A stretch of DNA of 64,000 nucleotides, taken from assembly GCF_021729075.1 (NCBI RefSeq), contig NZ_JAJSAQ010000001.1, forward strand, positions 319,997 through 383,996, in the 5' to 3' direction. The notes beneath the pieces were generated by a model. It was not told the origin of the DNA, searched no databases, and saw only the letters and a program-made list of their open reading frames with translations. A program made the translations under genes and the position numbers. Source of the stretch: Microbulbifer guangxiensis (GTDB lineage: Bacteria; Pseudomonadota; Gammaproteobacteria; Pseudomonadales; Cellvibrionaceae). How positions within the stretch are numbered: position 1 is the stretch's first letter; each line of letters begins with the position of its first letter. Shown here piece by piece: positions 17,714 to 29,307 of this stretch.

Positions 17714-18739
17714 TTACACCCCATACAGACGCGCCCAGCGGATCAGCAGTTCCTCCATCAGCAGGCGTCGATTAGGGTTCGAGCCGCCTGCCAACGCCTG
17801 TCGCGCCTTGAGCAACTGATCATAGAAGGAGAATAGCGGCCGCAGCGCCCCGGCACCGCTTCCCGGCAGACTTTGCAGAAAACGCCCGATTTGCTCGTCC
17901 ACGCCGCTATCGCTACTGCGGGCCCGCAGCATCTGCACGACCCACTGTTGCCAGAAAAGCAGCAGCTCCGTCAATTCACAGCCCTCACCGGGTGACTCCC
18001 AACGGCCTGCCAGGCTGACGGGGGAGCTGCGCCCCTCAGACAATTCGACAAGGTCGGTGAGAAACTGCTCGCGCAATTCCAGCGATTCCGGCTCGGCCAG
18101 GGCCAGCGCCCGCAGAGGAGCACCCCCGGCCACAGCAAGGGCGCTGCGCGCGGCAGCCCCCTCAAGCCCCCCATCCCTGAGCCACTGCAACGCCGACTCG
18201 GCAGTGGGGGCCGGGAAAGGGACCGTCTGGCAGCGACTGCGGATTGTGGGAAGTAGCCCGGCGGGGGCATCGCTGATCAACAGCAAGATCACCGAGGAGG
18301 CAGGCTCCTCGAGATTCTTGAGCAAGGCGTTTGCCGCATTCACGTTCATCGCCTCGGCCGGGGCCAGCAGAACAACCCTCGCCCCCTCCCTGCCGCTGGT
18401 TTGCCCGACGAAGCCGCCAAGCTGGCGAACCTGCTCGACCTTGATGGGACCGCCTTCCTTCTCGGGTTCAACGCGCAGGAAATCCGGGTGGGAACCCGCC
18501 CGCCAGAGCCGGCAACCGCGGCAGTCGCCACAGGCAAGGCCCTGTCTGGGGGAGTCACAAAGCACCATGGCTGCGAACGCCTCGGCGAAACGGCGTTTGC
18601 CCAGCCCTGCCTGGCCACTCAACAACAGCGCATGGGGGCAGCGTCCGGCGTGCCACTGGCCGCCGAGACGCGACCAGGCATCCCTCTGCCAGGGCAGCGG
18701 CGACGGTATCGGGGCATTCTGGGCATCTGCTTGGGACAA
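17714..18739 (-). CDS. holB: DNA polymerase III subunit delta'
   Basis: A 341-residue clamp-loader subunit. It has PLPWQRDAW, HALLLSGQAGLGKRRFAEA (degenerate Walker A), a zinc-binding cluster CGDCRGCRLWRAGSHPDF, and MNVNAANALLKNLEEP with IRSRCQ, the delta' sensor region. It works with the tau/gamma and delta subunits to load the beta clamp. The start is read as TTG at 18739; AAGGA lies about 10 nt upstream. It follows tmk with a 26-nt gap, the conserved order in gammaproteobacteria. Confidence 0.93.
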   Translation of the reverse strand: MSQADAQNAPIPSPLPWQRDAWSRLGGQWHAGRCPHALLLSGQAGLGKRRFAEAFAAMVLCDSPRQGLACGDCRGCRLWRAGSHPDFLRVEPEKEGGPIKVEQVRQLGGFVGQTSGREGARVVLLAPAEAMNVNAANALLKNLEEPASSVILLLISDAPAGLLPTIRSRCQTVPFPAPTAESALQWLRDGGLEGAAARSALAVAGGAPLRALALAEPESLELREQFLTDLVELSEGRSSPVSLAGRWESPGEGCELTELLLFWQQWVVQMLRARSSDSGVDEQIGRFLQSLPGSGAGALRPLFSFYDQLLKARQALAGGSNPNRRLLMEELLIRWARLYGV

Positions 18740-18765
18740 GGGCTCTGTTCCTTGGTGGGATGAGG

Positions 18766-20455
<1,690 letters not shown>

Positions 20456-20462
<7 letters not shown>

Positions 20463-21223
20463 AGCTGTTCAACCACCAGATTCTGTAAATACGCTGTCTG
20501 CCGACCTGCTGCCCACTTGTGCATGCAATCCAGCGCCCGAACGGGAAGAACGCCCCGGACACTGTTACAGACCGCAACCTCCTCTGCAGACCCCAGATCT
20601 GCCCGGTCAAGGGCAGCCTCCCGAATCGGCACTCGCTCGCTGAGCCAGTCGCGCATGACCCCGCGGACACCACAATTTGTGAGATCTGGCGTAACCCAGC
20701 CGTCACCCAGCCAGAGCAGAAGGTTACAGCGAAGTGTCTCCACCAGTCGCCCCCGTTCATCCAGCATCAACCCATCGTGGAGCAGATCCCGGCGGGGCAG
20801 TTCGGCCATGGCGCGATTATATCGCGAGCGAGCCAGCTCTTTGCAGCCCGGGTTGGCAGTTTCTCGACACAGGAGCCTGGTCTCGCAAAGTTGCAGCGTC
20901 ACGCCATCATCTAGACCGGGAGGTGTCACCAAAGGTTCTATCTGAAGGTCCCAGTGGGGTTCGCCACAGAAAAACCCGATGCGAAGGCGCAGCCGCAGAT
21001 CCCCATCAGCGAATCTGGAAACCCTGGTGAGAAAGTGGCTGATATCGTCCAGTACGGCGTTTGACACCTGATGACTGCGCATGAGACGAGCCCGATGATA
21101 GGGCCAGAGTGGCACGCCACGGCGGTTGCCACGCATGGTTTCGAGCAGGCCACGCTCAATCTGCACATCATCGGGCAGGATGTCAGATGGGTGACCACTG
21201 ATGAATCGCAGGGGAAGGTGCAT
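20456..21223 (-). CDS. pabC: Aminodeoxychorismate lyase
   Basis: A 255-residue fold-type IV PLP enzyme. Conserved pieces are RGLLETMR near the N-terminus, the PLP-lysine region CKELARSRYNRAMAEL, and LRCNLLLWLGDGWVTPDL with GVRGVMRDWL. It releases pyruvate from aminodeoxychorismate to give 4-aminobenzoate for folate. Position between fabF and mltG is the standard one. Its end overlaps the mltG start by 7 nt. Confidence 0.92.
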
Positions 21224-21274
21224 TGAGAAGTGCCTGAGGGGGCGCCCGCCCGGAATGGCGGGCCCCCGGGCGCA

Positions 21275-22516
21275 TCAGACGCGCTTGAAGATCAGGGATC
21301 CGTTGGTGCCACCGAACCCGAATGAATTCGACAACACCGCATCGATAGGCATTTTCTGGGCCTCTCCGGGCACCAGATTAATACCCTCACAGGCTGCGTC
21401 CGGATTCTCCAGGTTGATCGTTGGCGGTGCGACCTGGTCACGGATGGCAAGCACCGAGAAAATCGCCTCGATCGCGCCTGCAGCACCGAGCAGGTGGCCG
21501 GTCATCGACTTGGTGGAGCTTACCGCAAGGCCTCCTGCGATTTCGCCAAATACGGCTCGCACAGCCTGAATCTCCGCCTTGTCCCCAAGGGGAGTCGAGG
21601 TGCCGTGGGCATTGATGTACTGGACACCTTCGGGGCCAAGCTGGGCATCATTCAGCGCATTGCGCATGGACAGTGCCGCGCCAGCCCCATCTTCGGGCGG
21701 AGAAGTCATGTGGTGGGCGTCACCACTCATGCCAAAGCCGGCGAGCTCTGCGAGAATCGTCGCACCCCGGGCCTTGGCGTGTTCATACTCTTCCAGCACG
21801 AGGACACCCGCACCCTCACCGAGAACAAAGCCATCCCGGTCCTGATCCCAGGGTCGGCTGGCAGTCTTCGGGTCGTCATTGCGGGTAGAGAGTGCACGTG
21901 CAGCACAGAAACCGCCGAGTCCAACAGGGGTCGTGACCATTTCGGCACCACCGCACACCATGACATCGGCATCGCCATATTGGATTGCACGCAAACCGAG
22001 ACCAACAGCGTGGGTACCGGTGGTACACGCAGTGGTGGTGGAAAGGTTCGGGCCTTTCATGCCGTATTTGATGGAGATATTGCCGGCAACCATATTGATG
22101 ATGGCCCCGGGAACAAAGAAGGGGGAAACCCGACGCGGGCCCTTCTCTGCGATCAGCATCGCATTGTCCTCGATCGCCGCAATCCCGCCCATACCGGAAC
22201 CGATGCAGGCTCCGACACGGGGCGCATTGTCTTCGGTCACGTCAAGACCGCTGTTCTCTACCGCCTGAATGGCCGCGACCATTCCATACTGCAGGAACAT
22301 ATCCATCTTGCGTGCGTCTTTGGCTGCCATATACGGCGTCGGGTCAAAGTCTTTTACCATCGCCGCAAAGCGGGTGGAAAAGGCAGAGACATCAAACTTG
22401 TCAATCGGTCCGGCACCGCTGGTGCCCGCGAGGATTCCGGACCAGGTTTCATCAACGGTGTTCCCCAGCGGGCTCACCATTCCCATTCCGGTAACGACTA
22501 CTCTTCTACGCGACAC
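21275..22516 (-). CDS. fabF: 3-oxoacyl-[acyl-carrier-protein] synthase II
   Basis: A 413-residue beta-ketoacyl-ACP synthase. The active-site cysteine is in [18 protein letters not shown], and the two histidines are in [11 protein letters not shown] and [12 protein letters not shown], giving the Cys-His-His triad. It elongates fatty acids, including palmitoleoyl- to cis-vaccenoyl-ACP. The start is a GTG at 22516 after GGGGAAG. About 190 nt separate it from acpP, with a strong hairpin in the gap. Confidence 0.97.
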   Translation of the reverse strand: MSRRRVVVTGMGMVSPLGNTVDETWSGILAGTSGAGPIDKFDVSAFSTRFAAMVKDFDPTPYMAAKDARKMDMFLQYGMVAAIQAVENSGLDVTEDNAPRVGACIGSGMGGIAAIEDNAMLIAEKGPRRVSPFFVPGAIINMVAGNISIKYGMKGPNLSTTTACTTGTHAVGLGLRAIQYGDADVMVCGGAEMVTTPVGLGGFCAARALSTRNDDPKTASRPWDQDRDGFVLGEGAGVLVLEEYEHAKARGATILAELAGFGMSGDAHHMTSPPEDGAGAALSMRNALNDAQLGPEGVQYINAHGTSTPLGDKAEIQAVRAVFGEIAGGLAVSSTKSMTGHLLGAAGAIEAIFSVLAIRDQVAPPTINLENPDAACEGINLVPGEAQKMPIDAVLSNSFGFGGTNGSLIFKRV

Positions 22517-22611
22517 TCGTCTTCCCCCGAATATCTACTGTGCGCTGCACCTTTGGCCCAGCACTGCCGGACCTTGCGCCGAAGTGCAGTCACTTTTCCT
22601 TGGCGCTAATA

Positions 22612-22645
22612 AAACGAAAGCCGTTCTATGCAACATAGGACGGCT
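22612..22645 (-). terminator. Hairpin with U-rich tail between acpP and fabF (terminator/attenuator)
   Basis: A 12-bp stem (22619-22630 with 22634-22645, one G-U pair) closes on a three-base loop. Read leftwards, the RNA continues UUUCGUUUUAUU. It could stop part of the transcripts after acpP, which would fit the high need for acyl carrier protein compared with FabF. Confidence 0.6.
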
Positions 22646-22708
22646 CTCGCAGTACACATGGTTTCGGGCACAGTGCGTCGACCCGTAACCTAAACTTCCC
22701 AGCTGGGA

Positions 22709-22945
22709 TTAACCAAGGTTTTCCTTGATGTAATCGATAGCCAGCTGGACAGTTGTAATTTTTTCAGCTTCTTCGTCGGGAATCTCGGTTTCGAATTCCT
22801 CCTCGAGAGCCATTACCAACTCAACTGTGTCGAGGGAGTCAGCGCCCAGATCTTCAACAAAAGAGGCTTCAGGTTTTACGTCTTCTTCCTTAACGCCCAG
22901 CTGTTCAGCAACGATCTTTTTTACGCGCTCTTCAATGCTGCTCAT
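22709..22945 (-). CDS. acpP: Acyl carrier protein
   Basis: A 78-residue acidic protein, almost identical in pattern to E. coli AcpP. Ser37 in [20 protein letters not shown] is the 4'-phosphopantetheine attachment site. It carries growing acyl chains between the Fab enzymes encoded on both sides. A 224-nt gap before it could hold its own promoter; TACAAT on the minus strand at 23062-23067 is a weak -10 candidate. Confidence 0.98.
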   Translation of the reverse strand: MSSIEERVKKIVAEQLGVKEEDVKPEASFVEDLGADSLDTVELVMALEEEFETEIPDEEAEKITTVQLAIDYIKENLG

Positions 22946-23169
22946 GATTCAATTTAACTCCTAGTGGATAAAAATCTGTTTTGGTCGCTACTGCTTTCTT
23001 ACTGTTTTTAACAAAAAAGTAAACGACCGGCTCACACAGCTTCCGGATAATGCGAGGCGGCATTGTACCCTGATTTTTTCGGGATGTAATGCACCGCCTC
23101 ACACGGCCATCTGCAATTCTATAAACTCTTTTACGATCAATGACTTAGATCAGCTTTCTAGAGGCTGAC

Positions 23170-23925
23170 TCAAGCCATATACATACCGCCATTCACATGA
23201 ATGGTCTCGCCGGTCACATAGCCACCCGCTTCGCTGGCTAAAAAAGCGACAACGGAAGCTATCTCTTCCGGGGCGCCCAGACGCCCAAGCGGAATCTTGC
23301 TCATCAGCACCTCGCGCTGGGCTTCGGGAAGCACTTTGGTCATATCAGTGTCGATAAAGCCCGGCGCAACAGTGTTGACGGTAATGCCGCGCGAGCCTAC
23401 CTCAGCCGCGAGAGAGCGGCCGAACCCTGCAACCCCGGCCTTTGTAGCGGCATAGTTGGCCTGACCGGCGTTACCCATGCTACCCACGACGGAGCTGATA
23501 TTGATGATGCGCCCCCAGCGCGCCTTGGTCATGTCCCGCAGGCATGCCTTGGTGACGCGGTAGACTGCAGTCAGGTTGGTCTCCAGGACCGAGGCCCACT
23601 CATCATCCTTCATGCGCATCAGCAGGTTGTCTTTAGTGATGCCTGCATTGTTGACCAGAATGGTCGGCGCGCCGAAGTCTGCCTTTACCTTTTCGAGCAG
23701 GGCCGCAACACTGTCGGCGCTGGTGACATCCAGCACCAGGCCGCTGCCGGCAATGCCTTTTTCGGCGAAGCGCTGGGCGATTTTTGCCGCCCCACCCTCA
23801 CTGGTCGCGGTACCGATAACCGTTGCACCCTGCTCCCCGAGCATATCGGCAATCGCTGCACCAATGCCACGACTGGCACCGGTGACCAGGGCCACGCGAT
23901 CTTTCAAAGAGGTATTCAAAGTCAT
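23170..23925 (-). CDS. fabG: 3-oxoacyl-[acyl-carrier-protein] reductase
   Basis: A 251-residue short-chain dehydrogenase. VALVTGASRGIGAAIA is the NADPH-binding loop, LVNNAGITKDNLLMRMKDDEW is the FabG-specific block, and the catalytic Ser-Tyr-Lys lie in NISSVVGSMGNAGQANYAATKAG. It reduces 3-ketoacyl-ACP. It lies 27 nt downstream of fabD and is co-directional with acpP. Confidence 0.97.
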   Translation of the reverse strand: MTLNTSLKDRVALVTGASRGIGAAIADMLGEQGATVIGTATSEGGAAKIAQRFAEKGIAGSGLVLDVTSADSVAALLEKVKADFGAPTILVNNAGITKDNLLMRMKDDEWASVLETNLTAVYRVTKACLRDMTKARWGRIINISSVVGSMGNAGQANYAATKAGVAGFGRSLAAEVGSRGITVNTVAPGFIDTDMTKVLPEAQREVLMSKIPLGRLGAPEEIASVVAFLASEAGGYVTGETIHVNGGMYMA

Positions 23926-23952
23926 TCTTTCTCCCGTTCCCGCCGAGCGGGA

Positions 23953-24897
23953 TTACTGTGCAGTCGCCTGCAGTACTTCCTGCAGCTGAGCCGGCGCCTC
24001 AATGTTGTGGCTGCCGAGCTGTCGGTCTATTCGCTTGGCCAGGCCCGCCAGAACTTTACCGGGCCCGCACTCTACCAGAGTGTCGATACCATCCGCGGCC
24101 ATCGCCTGCACGCAGGAGGTCCAGCGCACCGGGCTGTATATCTGCTCTACCATCAGGCGCTTGATCAGCGCCGGATCGGATTCAGTTTTTGCATGCACAT
24201 TGTGCACGACCGGCACCTCGGGTGAGCGGAACTCTGTCGCATCAATCTGTGGCGCGAGTTTTTCCGCAGCGGGGCGCATCAGCTCGGTATGGAACGGGGC
24301 GCTGACCGGCAGCGGCATGGCGCGTTTGGCGCCTGCGGCCTTGCATGCCTCGATCGCACGTGCAACCGCATCACTGCCGCCGGCAATTACCACCTGGCCC
24401 GGTGAGTTATAGTTGACGGCAGCAACAACATCGCCCTGCGCAGCTTCGACACAGGCGGCCTCGACGGCACTGTCCTCGAGGCCAATCACCGCAGCCATTG
24501 CCCCCTCGCCTGCCGGCACCGCTTCCTGCATCAGTCGTCCACGCTCACGCACAAGGCGCACTGCATCCTTGAAGTCGAGCACTCCGGCGCACACCAGCGC
24601 GGACCACTCTCCCAGGCTGTGCCCGGCCATGCGTGCGGGAACTGCTCCACCGCGGGCAACCCATACCCGGTATAACGCCACGCTGGCGGAGAGGAGGAGC
24701 GGCTGGGTTCTCTCTGTGAGGTTGAGGTCTGCCTGCTCGCCGTTCTGGCTCAGATCCCAGAGATCATAGCCAAGCACACCGGAGGCCTCAGAAAAGGTCT
24801 GTTTTACCTGGGGAAATTCCGCTGCAGCTTCGGCCAGCATGCCTACCTGCTGGGAGCCCTGGCCGGGAAATACGAAAGCGAGCCGTGCACTGGTCAT
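23953..24897 (-). CDS. fabD: Malonyl-CoA:ACP transacylase
   Basis: A 314-residue acyltransferase. FVFPGQGSQQVGM is at the N-terminus, and the nucleophile serine lies in MAGHSLGEWSALV. The arginine of RGRLMQEAV and the histidine of SAPFHTELM complete the active site. It supplies malonyl-ACP. ATG at 24897 follows AAGGATG. fabH, which lies between plsX and fabD in enterics, is absent here, as in pseudomonads. Confidence 0.97.
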   Translation of the reverse strand: MTSARLAFVFPGQGSQQVGMLAEAAAEFPQVKQTFSEASGVLGYDLWDLSQNGEQADLNLTERTQPLLLSASVALYRVWVARGGAVPARMAGHSLGEWSALVCAGVLDFKDAVRLVRERGRLMQEAVPAGEGAMAAVIGLEDSAVEAACVEAAQGDVVAAVNYNSPGQVVIAGGSDAVARAIEACKAAGAKRAMPLPVSAPFHTELMRPAAEKLAPQIDATEFRSPEVPVVHNVHAKTESDPALIKRLMVEQIYSPVRWTSCVQAMAADGIDTLVECGPGKVLAGLAKRIDRQLGSHNIEAPAQLQEVLQATAQ

Positions 24898-24941
24898 GGA
24901 ACATCCTTTAACCTGGTTGGCGGTAGGGGGACGCGGCGGGC

Positions 24942-25952
24942 TTACGGTGCCAGTGCCCGACTCAGTCGGGTGGCGAGGTCTGCCTCGGCGCACTCTTTGG
25001 CAGTGATCATAGCCCGGTAAAACGCCTCACTACTGGCACCACCGTGACTCTTGATGACGTTGCCTTTTACCCCCAAAAAGCTGGCGCCATTATAGCGGGC
25101 GGGTTCCACCTGTGTGCGCCATTTTCGCAACAATTTTATGGCTAATTGGCCAAAAAAACGCTGAATCGGCCCCTTTCGCTCAAAGGTGAACGCCTTTTGA
25201 CCCATGAGTCGAATCACGCCTTCAGCGGATTTCATCGCTACGTTACCCATGAGTCCATCGCAGACAACAACATCAGCAACACCGGTGAAAATATCGTGCC
25301 CCTCGACGAAACCAAAATAGCCGATCCCCGGGTCCGCCTGGAAGAGCTCAGCGGCCCGTCGAATCTCTTCAGTTCCCTTGTGGGCCTCCGCCCCGATGTT
25401 GAGCAGCGCGACTTTCATTTCCCGCTTGCCGGTATGAACCCGCTGGGCTTCGATCCCCATGCGCGCAAATTGCACCAGATCCTCCGCCGAACAGTCGATA
25501 TTGGCGCCCAGGTCGAGCAGGAAGCAGGAACCGGATTCAGCCGGGAGCGACTTGCCCAGCGCCGGGCGCCGTACGCCCTCGATAGTCCCGAGGATGCTGC
25601 GACTGAGTGCCAGCAGGGCGCCGGTGTTGCCTGAAGTCACCACCGCATCCGCTTCCCCGTCAGCAACCGCCTGGAGGGCGCAGGCCATGGAGGATTCGCG
25701 CTTTCTGCGCAGGGCGTGAACGGGATTGCACTGCTGAGTCACGACCTGCTCACAGGGCACGACTTCCAGGCGATCAGCAACAGGAGAGAAATTGAATTCG
25801 TTGAGGAGGTCCTGAAGCTGCGCGGGAGGACCATAGAGCTTCAGACTCGCCAGCGGGAACCGGCGGAGGAATCTTATGCAGGCCGGAACGACAGAGCGGG
25901 GACCTAAGTCCCCGCCCATCGCATCCACGGCCAATCGTAATTGGCTGGACAA
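24942..25952 (-). CDS. plsX: Phosphate acyltransferase PlsX
   Basis: A 336-residue protein beginning with a TTG (SSQLRLAVDAMGGDLGPRSVVP). Conserved blocks include SGNTGALLA, LDLGANIDC, NIGAEAHKG and VVCDGLMGNVAMKSAEG. PlsX converts acyl-ACP to acyl-phosphate for phosphatidic acid synthesis. Only 3 nt separate it from rpmF, and GTAAAG-type sequence precedes the TTG. The rpmF-plsX coupling is conserved across gammaproteobacteria. Confidence 0.95.
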   Translation of the reverse strand: MSSQLRLAVDAMGGDLGPRSVVPACIRFLRRFPLASLKLYGPPAQLQDLLNEFNFSPVADRLEVVPCEQVVTQQCNPVHALRRKRESSMACALQAVADGEADAVVTSGNTGALLALSRSILGTIEGVRRPALGKSLPAESGSCFLLDLGANIDCSAEDLVQFARMGIEAQRVHTGKREMKVALLNIGAEAHKGTEEIRRAAELFQADPGIGYFGFVEGHDIFTGVADVVVCDGLMGNVAMKSAEGVIRLMGQKAFTFERKGPIQRFFGQLAIKLLRKWRTQVEPARYNGASFLGVKGNVIKSHGGASSEAFYRAMITAKECAEADLATRLSRALAP

Positions 25953-25955
25953 GCT

Positions 25956-26147
25956 TTACTCTTCTTCAGAGCCGCCGACTTCGATCACCTTGCGACCGCG
26001 GTAGAAACCGTCTTTGGTCACGTGGTGGCGACGATGCTTTTCGCCGGTAGTCGGGTCGACAGACAGAGCCGCACCTGCGCCGAGGGCGTCGTGGGAACGA
26101 CGCATACCGCGACGGGAACGAGTCTTTTTGTTTTGCTGAACAGCCAT
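25956..26147 (-). CDS. rpmF: 50S ribosomal protein L32
   Basis: A 63-residue basic protein: [22 protein letters not shown] is the diagnostic L32 start. It lacks the zinc cysteines of the C+ form, as in most gammaproteobacteria. [11 protein letters not shown] matches the C-terminal part. It lies between yceD and plsX, its standard place. Confidence 0.97.
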   Translation of the reverse strand: MAVQQNKKTRSRRGMRRSHDALGAGAALSVDPTTGEKHRRHHVTKDGFYRGRKVIEVGGSEEE

Positions 26148-26220
26148 GGCTTGCTCCTAAAATAACCAAATTACACTGGAACCGGGGCGCCTACCGGCGA
26201 GCCCAACCCGTCGGCAACCA

Positions 26221-26769
26221 CTAGGATTTGCCCGACGAACCCTTCAACTGTTCCAGCACTTTAAAGGGGTTTTCCCGCTGCTCCTCCGCCTCCTGTGAAT
26301 CATCCCCGAACTGGAATCTGTCGCGAGCGACACACTCCTCTTCGTGGTAAGCCACCATTGGCAGGTTGAGCAAAATCTCATCTTCCAACACCTGATACAG
26401 GTTGAGCTCCTCGCCCTCCTGTATCACCGGGTCCAGATCCCTCGGCAATGATTTGCCCTGTTCCTCGGACCAGACAATTCCCCACCGTACCGGGGCATCG
26501 ACAGTCTCGGGCTTGGGCTGTAAACAGCGCTGGCACAGCAGCTGGACATTGCAGCTCACCCCGCCTTCGACGACGAGGTGGCGGTTGAGGTCGCGACTGA
26601 AACTCAGTTCGGCGCGCACATCGCCATCCACCGACTCGACTGCCGCCAGAAGTCTCTCCAGGGCTTCAGCAGGCACGGTGCCCGAGAGCACCTGCTCCCG
26701 CTGTACCAGCTTGCGCGCGTCCACAATTTTAGGGATCACGTCCGCGTGCTGCTTCGTACCACCAGCCAT
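26221..26769 (-). CDS. yceD: YceD family (DUF177) 23S rRNA accumulation protein
   Basis: A 182-residue protein. The DUF177 signature cysteines are in VSCNVQLLCQRCLQP, and the end has EILLNLPMVAYHEEEC. In E. coli it is linked to 23S rRNA accumulation; the mechanism is unclear. ATG at 26769 follows GGGAGG; an upstream TTG would add ten residues without support. It is first in the yceD-rpmF-plsX unit and divergent from the Maf-like gene. Confidence 0.92.
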   Translation of the reverse strand: MAGGTKQHADVIPKIVDARKLVQREQVLSGTVPAEALERLLAAVESVDGDVRAELSFSRDLNRHLVVEGGVSCNVQLLCQRCLQPKPETVDAPVRWGIVWSEEQGKSLPRDLDPVIQEGEELNLYQVLEDEILLNLPMVAYHEEECVARDRFQFGDDSQEAEEQRENPFKVLEQLKGSSGKS

Positions 26770-26970
26770 TCCCGGAACCTCCCTGAACTCTGGTGCCAAG
26801 TGCCCCTCTCGGTGTTCCTCAACAGCTGCGAAAGCGCCGCGAACACAGGGAGGGGGTCGACATAAGCGCGCAATTCTATGGACTCACCATACCCTTGTCA
26901 AAACAATTCAACCGCCGCTACATTGGACCTCAACAACGCCCCTGCAGGCCCCAGCAGCTCCGGAGAAATC

Positions 26971-27561
26971 ATGCCCCGCTCTCTGATTCTAGCCTCCAGC
27001 TCCCCTTACCGCCGGCAGCTCCTGGGCCAGCTCGGCCTGCCGTTCGAGTCGGTCTCACCACATATAAATGAAGCAGCATTGCCTGGCGAGACGCCAGCCA
27101 CCCTCGCCGCCCGGCTGGCTGCAGAGAAGGCCCGGGCTCTGGCCGGAACCTTCCGTGATGCACTGATCATCGGTTCGGACCAGGTCGCCGACCTGGAGGG
27201 GAAACCGCTAGGCAAGCCCGGCAACCGCGAAGCCGCCGTGGCACAGCTACGGGAAAGCAGCGGCAGGCGGGTAATCTTTCACACCGGGATCTCGGTGCTG
27301 GACACGGGTAGCGGGATCTTGCGCAATGAGGTCGATCGTTTCGCCGTTTACTTCCGCAAACTCTCGGAGCGCCAGATCGTCAATTATGTTGACCGCGAGC
27401 AGCCTTTCGACTGTGCCGGGTCATTCAAAGTGGAAGGGTTGGGGATCGCCTTATTCGAAAAAATGGAAGGTTCGGACCACAATTCACTGATCGGACTTCC
27501 ATTAATTCGACTGGTCGACCTGTTGCAGACTTTCGGGGTGTTCCCACTAGGTGAACCCTGA
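26971..27561 (+). CDS. yceF: Maf-like nucleotide pyrophosphatase, YceF type (7-methyl-GTP)
   Basis: A 197-residue Maf protein. LILASSSPYRRQLLGQLGLPF is the N-terminal signature, IIGSDQVADLEGK gives the catalytic aspartate region, and CAGSFKVEGLGIALFE fits the YceF subgroup, which hydrolyses m7GTP, rather than the dTTP/UTP group. ATG at 26971 follows GGAGAA. It is divergent from yceD and ends 20 nt from a convergent HAD gene. The sppA gene often found here in pseudomonads is absent. Confidence 0.92.
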   Translation: MPRSLILASSSPYRRQLLGQLGLPFESVSPHINEAALPGETPATLAARLAAEKARALAGTFRDALIIGSDQVADLEGKPLGKPGNREAAVAQLRESSGRRVIFHTGISVLDTGSGILRNEVDRFAVYFRKLSERQIVNYVDREQPFDCAGSFKVEGLGIALFEKMEGSDHNSLIGLPLIRLVDLLQTFGVFPLGEP

Positions 27562-27580
27562 AGGCTCGCCCAGCCCCTGC

Positions 27581-28225
27581 TCAGGGGACCAGTGGCGGCC
27601 AGTGCAACAGTTCGGAAAAGTGGTCGATGATGGCCCTGGGCTTGCAGGCTTGCAGCCGCTCCGGGTGGTGCACTCCGTAACTGACACCGATGGCCGCCAT
27701 GTCGAGGGCAGCCGCCATCTGCAGGTCGTACACGGTGTCTCCCACCATGACTGCCTCGCCAACAGGGCTCCGGGTTGCCTTCAGCAACTCCTGCAACATC
27801 CGCGGGTGTGGCTTTGAAGCGGTTTCGTCGGCACAGCGACTGGCCACAAAGAGCCCGCCCAGGCCGTGGTCCTCGAATTCGCGATTCAGGCCACGCCGGC
27901 TCTTGCCGGTCGCGACCGCCAGGCTGTGGCCGTCGCTCTGCAGCCGGTCGAGGGTCTCCAGGACTCCGTCGAACAACGGCAGCGGCTCGGAACGGGCTGC
28001 CATCCACTCGTCGGCATAATACAGGCGCATGCTGTCCCTCTGCCCCATCGAAGCCTCCGGGAAAAGGCTGCTGATTGCCTCCGGCAGGCCAAGCCCGATG
28101 ATGTTTCCGATCGCCTCCGGGTGCAGCACCGGCAGTCCTGCCCGGTCGGCAGCACGCTGTATGCAGGACACGATCCGGGCCTCAGAGTTACATACGGTTC
28201 CGTCCCAATCGAGAATTACCAGCAT
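27581..28225 (-). CDS. HAD-superfamily hydrolase (phosphoglycolate-phosphatase-like)
   Basis: A 214-residue HAD-IA enzyme. LVILDWDGTVCNSE is motif I (with Trp where Phe is usual), LAVATGKSRRGLNRE is motif II, and SKPHPRMLQELL with VMVGDTVYDLQMA are motifs III and IV. A helical cap lies between motifs I and II. It dephosphorylates an unknown small substrate. It is 29 nt downstream of rluC, a pairing conserved in pseudomonads. Confidence 0.88.
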   Translation of the reverse strand: MLVILDWDGTVCNSEARIVSCIQRAADRAGLPVLHPEAIGNIIGLGLPEAISSLFPEASMGQRDSMRLYYADEWMAARSEPLPLFDGVLETLDRLQSDGHSLAVATGKSRRGLNREFEDHGLGGLFVASRCADETASKPHPRMLQELLKATRSPVGEAVMVGDTVYDLQMAAALDMAAIGVSYGVHHPERLQACKPRAIIDHFSELLHWPPLVP

Positions 28226-28254
28226 CTTGGAGTCCAGTCTCAGCTATCAGGGGG

Positions 28255-29277
28255 TCAAGGCTGCAGGGGAACCCCAGTCCCGGAGCGCAGTTCGGCCAAC
28301 ACCGACTCCAGCTCTTCGGACAGGGGCGCCTCCACCCTCACTTCCTGCCCGCCGGGCAGCGAACAACCGACCACGGAGGAATGAAGGAATAGTCGCTTCA
28401 GGCCGACTTCGCGGAATGCCCGGTTGGCCTCATCGGTGGCGTACTTGCTGTCTCCCGCCAGGGGGCAGCCCACAAACTGGGCGTGAACACGAATCTGGTG
28501 GGTGCGACCGGTGACTGGCTCCGCCGCGAGCAGCGTAGCACCGCGAAAGCGCTCGAGCACCTGGAAGCGGGTCTCACTGGGCTTGCCCTCCGGATCAACC
28601 GACACCATGCGCTCGCCACTCTTGAGTGTATTCTTGCGCAGGGGCGCCTCGACCAGGCGCCGTCCCCGCGGCCACTTACCGACCGCAAGGGCCAGATAGG
28701 ACTTTTCCAGACGCCCCGCCCGCAAATCGCCCTGCACGTGCGTCAACACGGCACGCTTGCGGGCCACCATGATCGCACCACTGGTGTCCCGGTCCAGCCG
28801 GTGCACCAGCTCCAGAAACTGACTCTCCGGGAACATCTGGCGCAGCACCTCGATCAGCCCCAACCGCACCCCACTACCACCATGAACGGCCAATCCGGCA
28901 GGCTTGTTGATCACCAGCAGGCCGTTTGCATCATAGAGTATGGATGCCTCCACCAGCTGGCGCAGCTGATCCCCGGCGACCGGTGCCGGCGCCTGCTCCG
29001 CTGTGCGTATGGGCGGCACGCGCACGACGTCCCCCGGCTGCAGCTTGTATTCGGCCTTCACCCGCCCCTTGTTCACGCGCACCTCCCCCTTGCGCAGGAT
29101 CCGGTAGATCCGCGAGCGCGGCACGCCCTTCAGGCGCGACTGCAGGAAATTGTCGATCCGCTGGCCGGCCAGATCAGCGGGGACGGTCAGGAACTGAACG
29201 CCGGGCGAGGCAGCCCCTTGACGGGTTGTGGAGTTGCCGGCCTCTGCGGCCCTGGCGGGAGGATGTTTACTTCGCAT
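28255..29277 (-). CDS. rluC: 23S rRNA pseudouridine(955/2504/2580) synthase
   Basis: A 340-residue RluA-family enzyme. An S4 RNA-binding domain (GQRIDNFLQSRLKGVPRSRI to KGEVRVNKGR) precedes the catalytic domain, where VHRLDRDTSGAIMVARK contains the catalytic aspartate. GRTHQIRVHAQFVGCPLAGD is the family C-terminal block. The start at 29277 is the only ATG that gives a normal length, though its ribosome site is weak. It is divergent from rne, as in most gammaproteobacteria. Confidence 0.93.
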   Translation of the reverse strand: MRSKHPPARAAEAGNSTTRQGAASPGVQFLTVPADLAGQRIDNFLQSRLKGVPRSRIYRILRKGEVRVNKGRVKAEYKLQPGDVVRVPPIRTAEQAPAPVAGDQLRQLVEASILYDANGLLVINKPAGLAVHGGSGVRLGLIEVLRQMFPESQFLELVHRLDRDTSGAIMVARKRAVLTHVQGDLRAGRLEKSYLALAVGKWPRGRRLVEAPLRKNTLKSGERMVSVDPEGKPSETRFQVLERFRGATLLAAEPVTGRTHQIRVHAQFVGCPLAGDSKYATDEANRAFREVGLKRLFLHSSVVGCSLPGGQEVRVEAPLSEELESVLAELRSGTGVPLQP

Positions 29278-29307
29278 TGGCGAATGATAACGACCCCGGG
29301 CTGCCAA

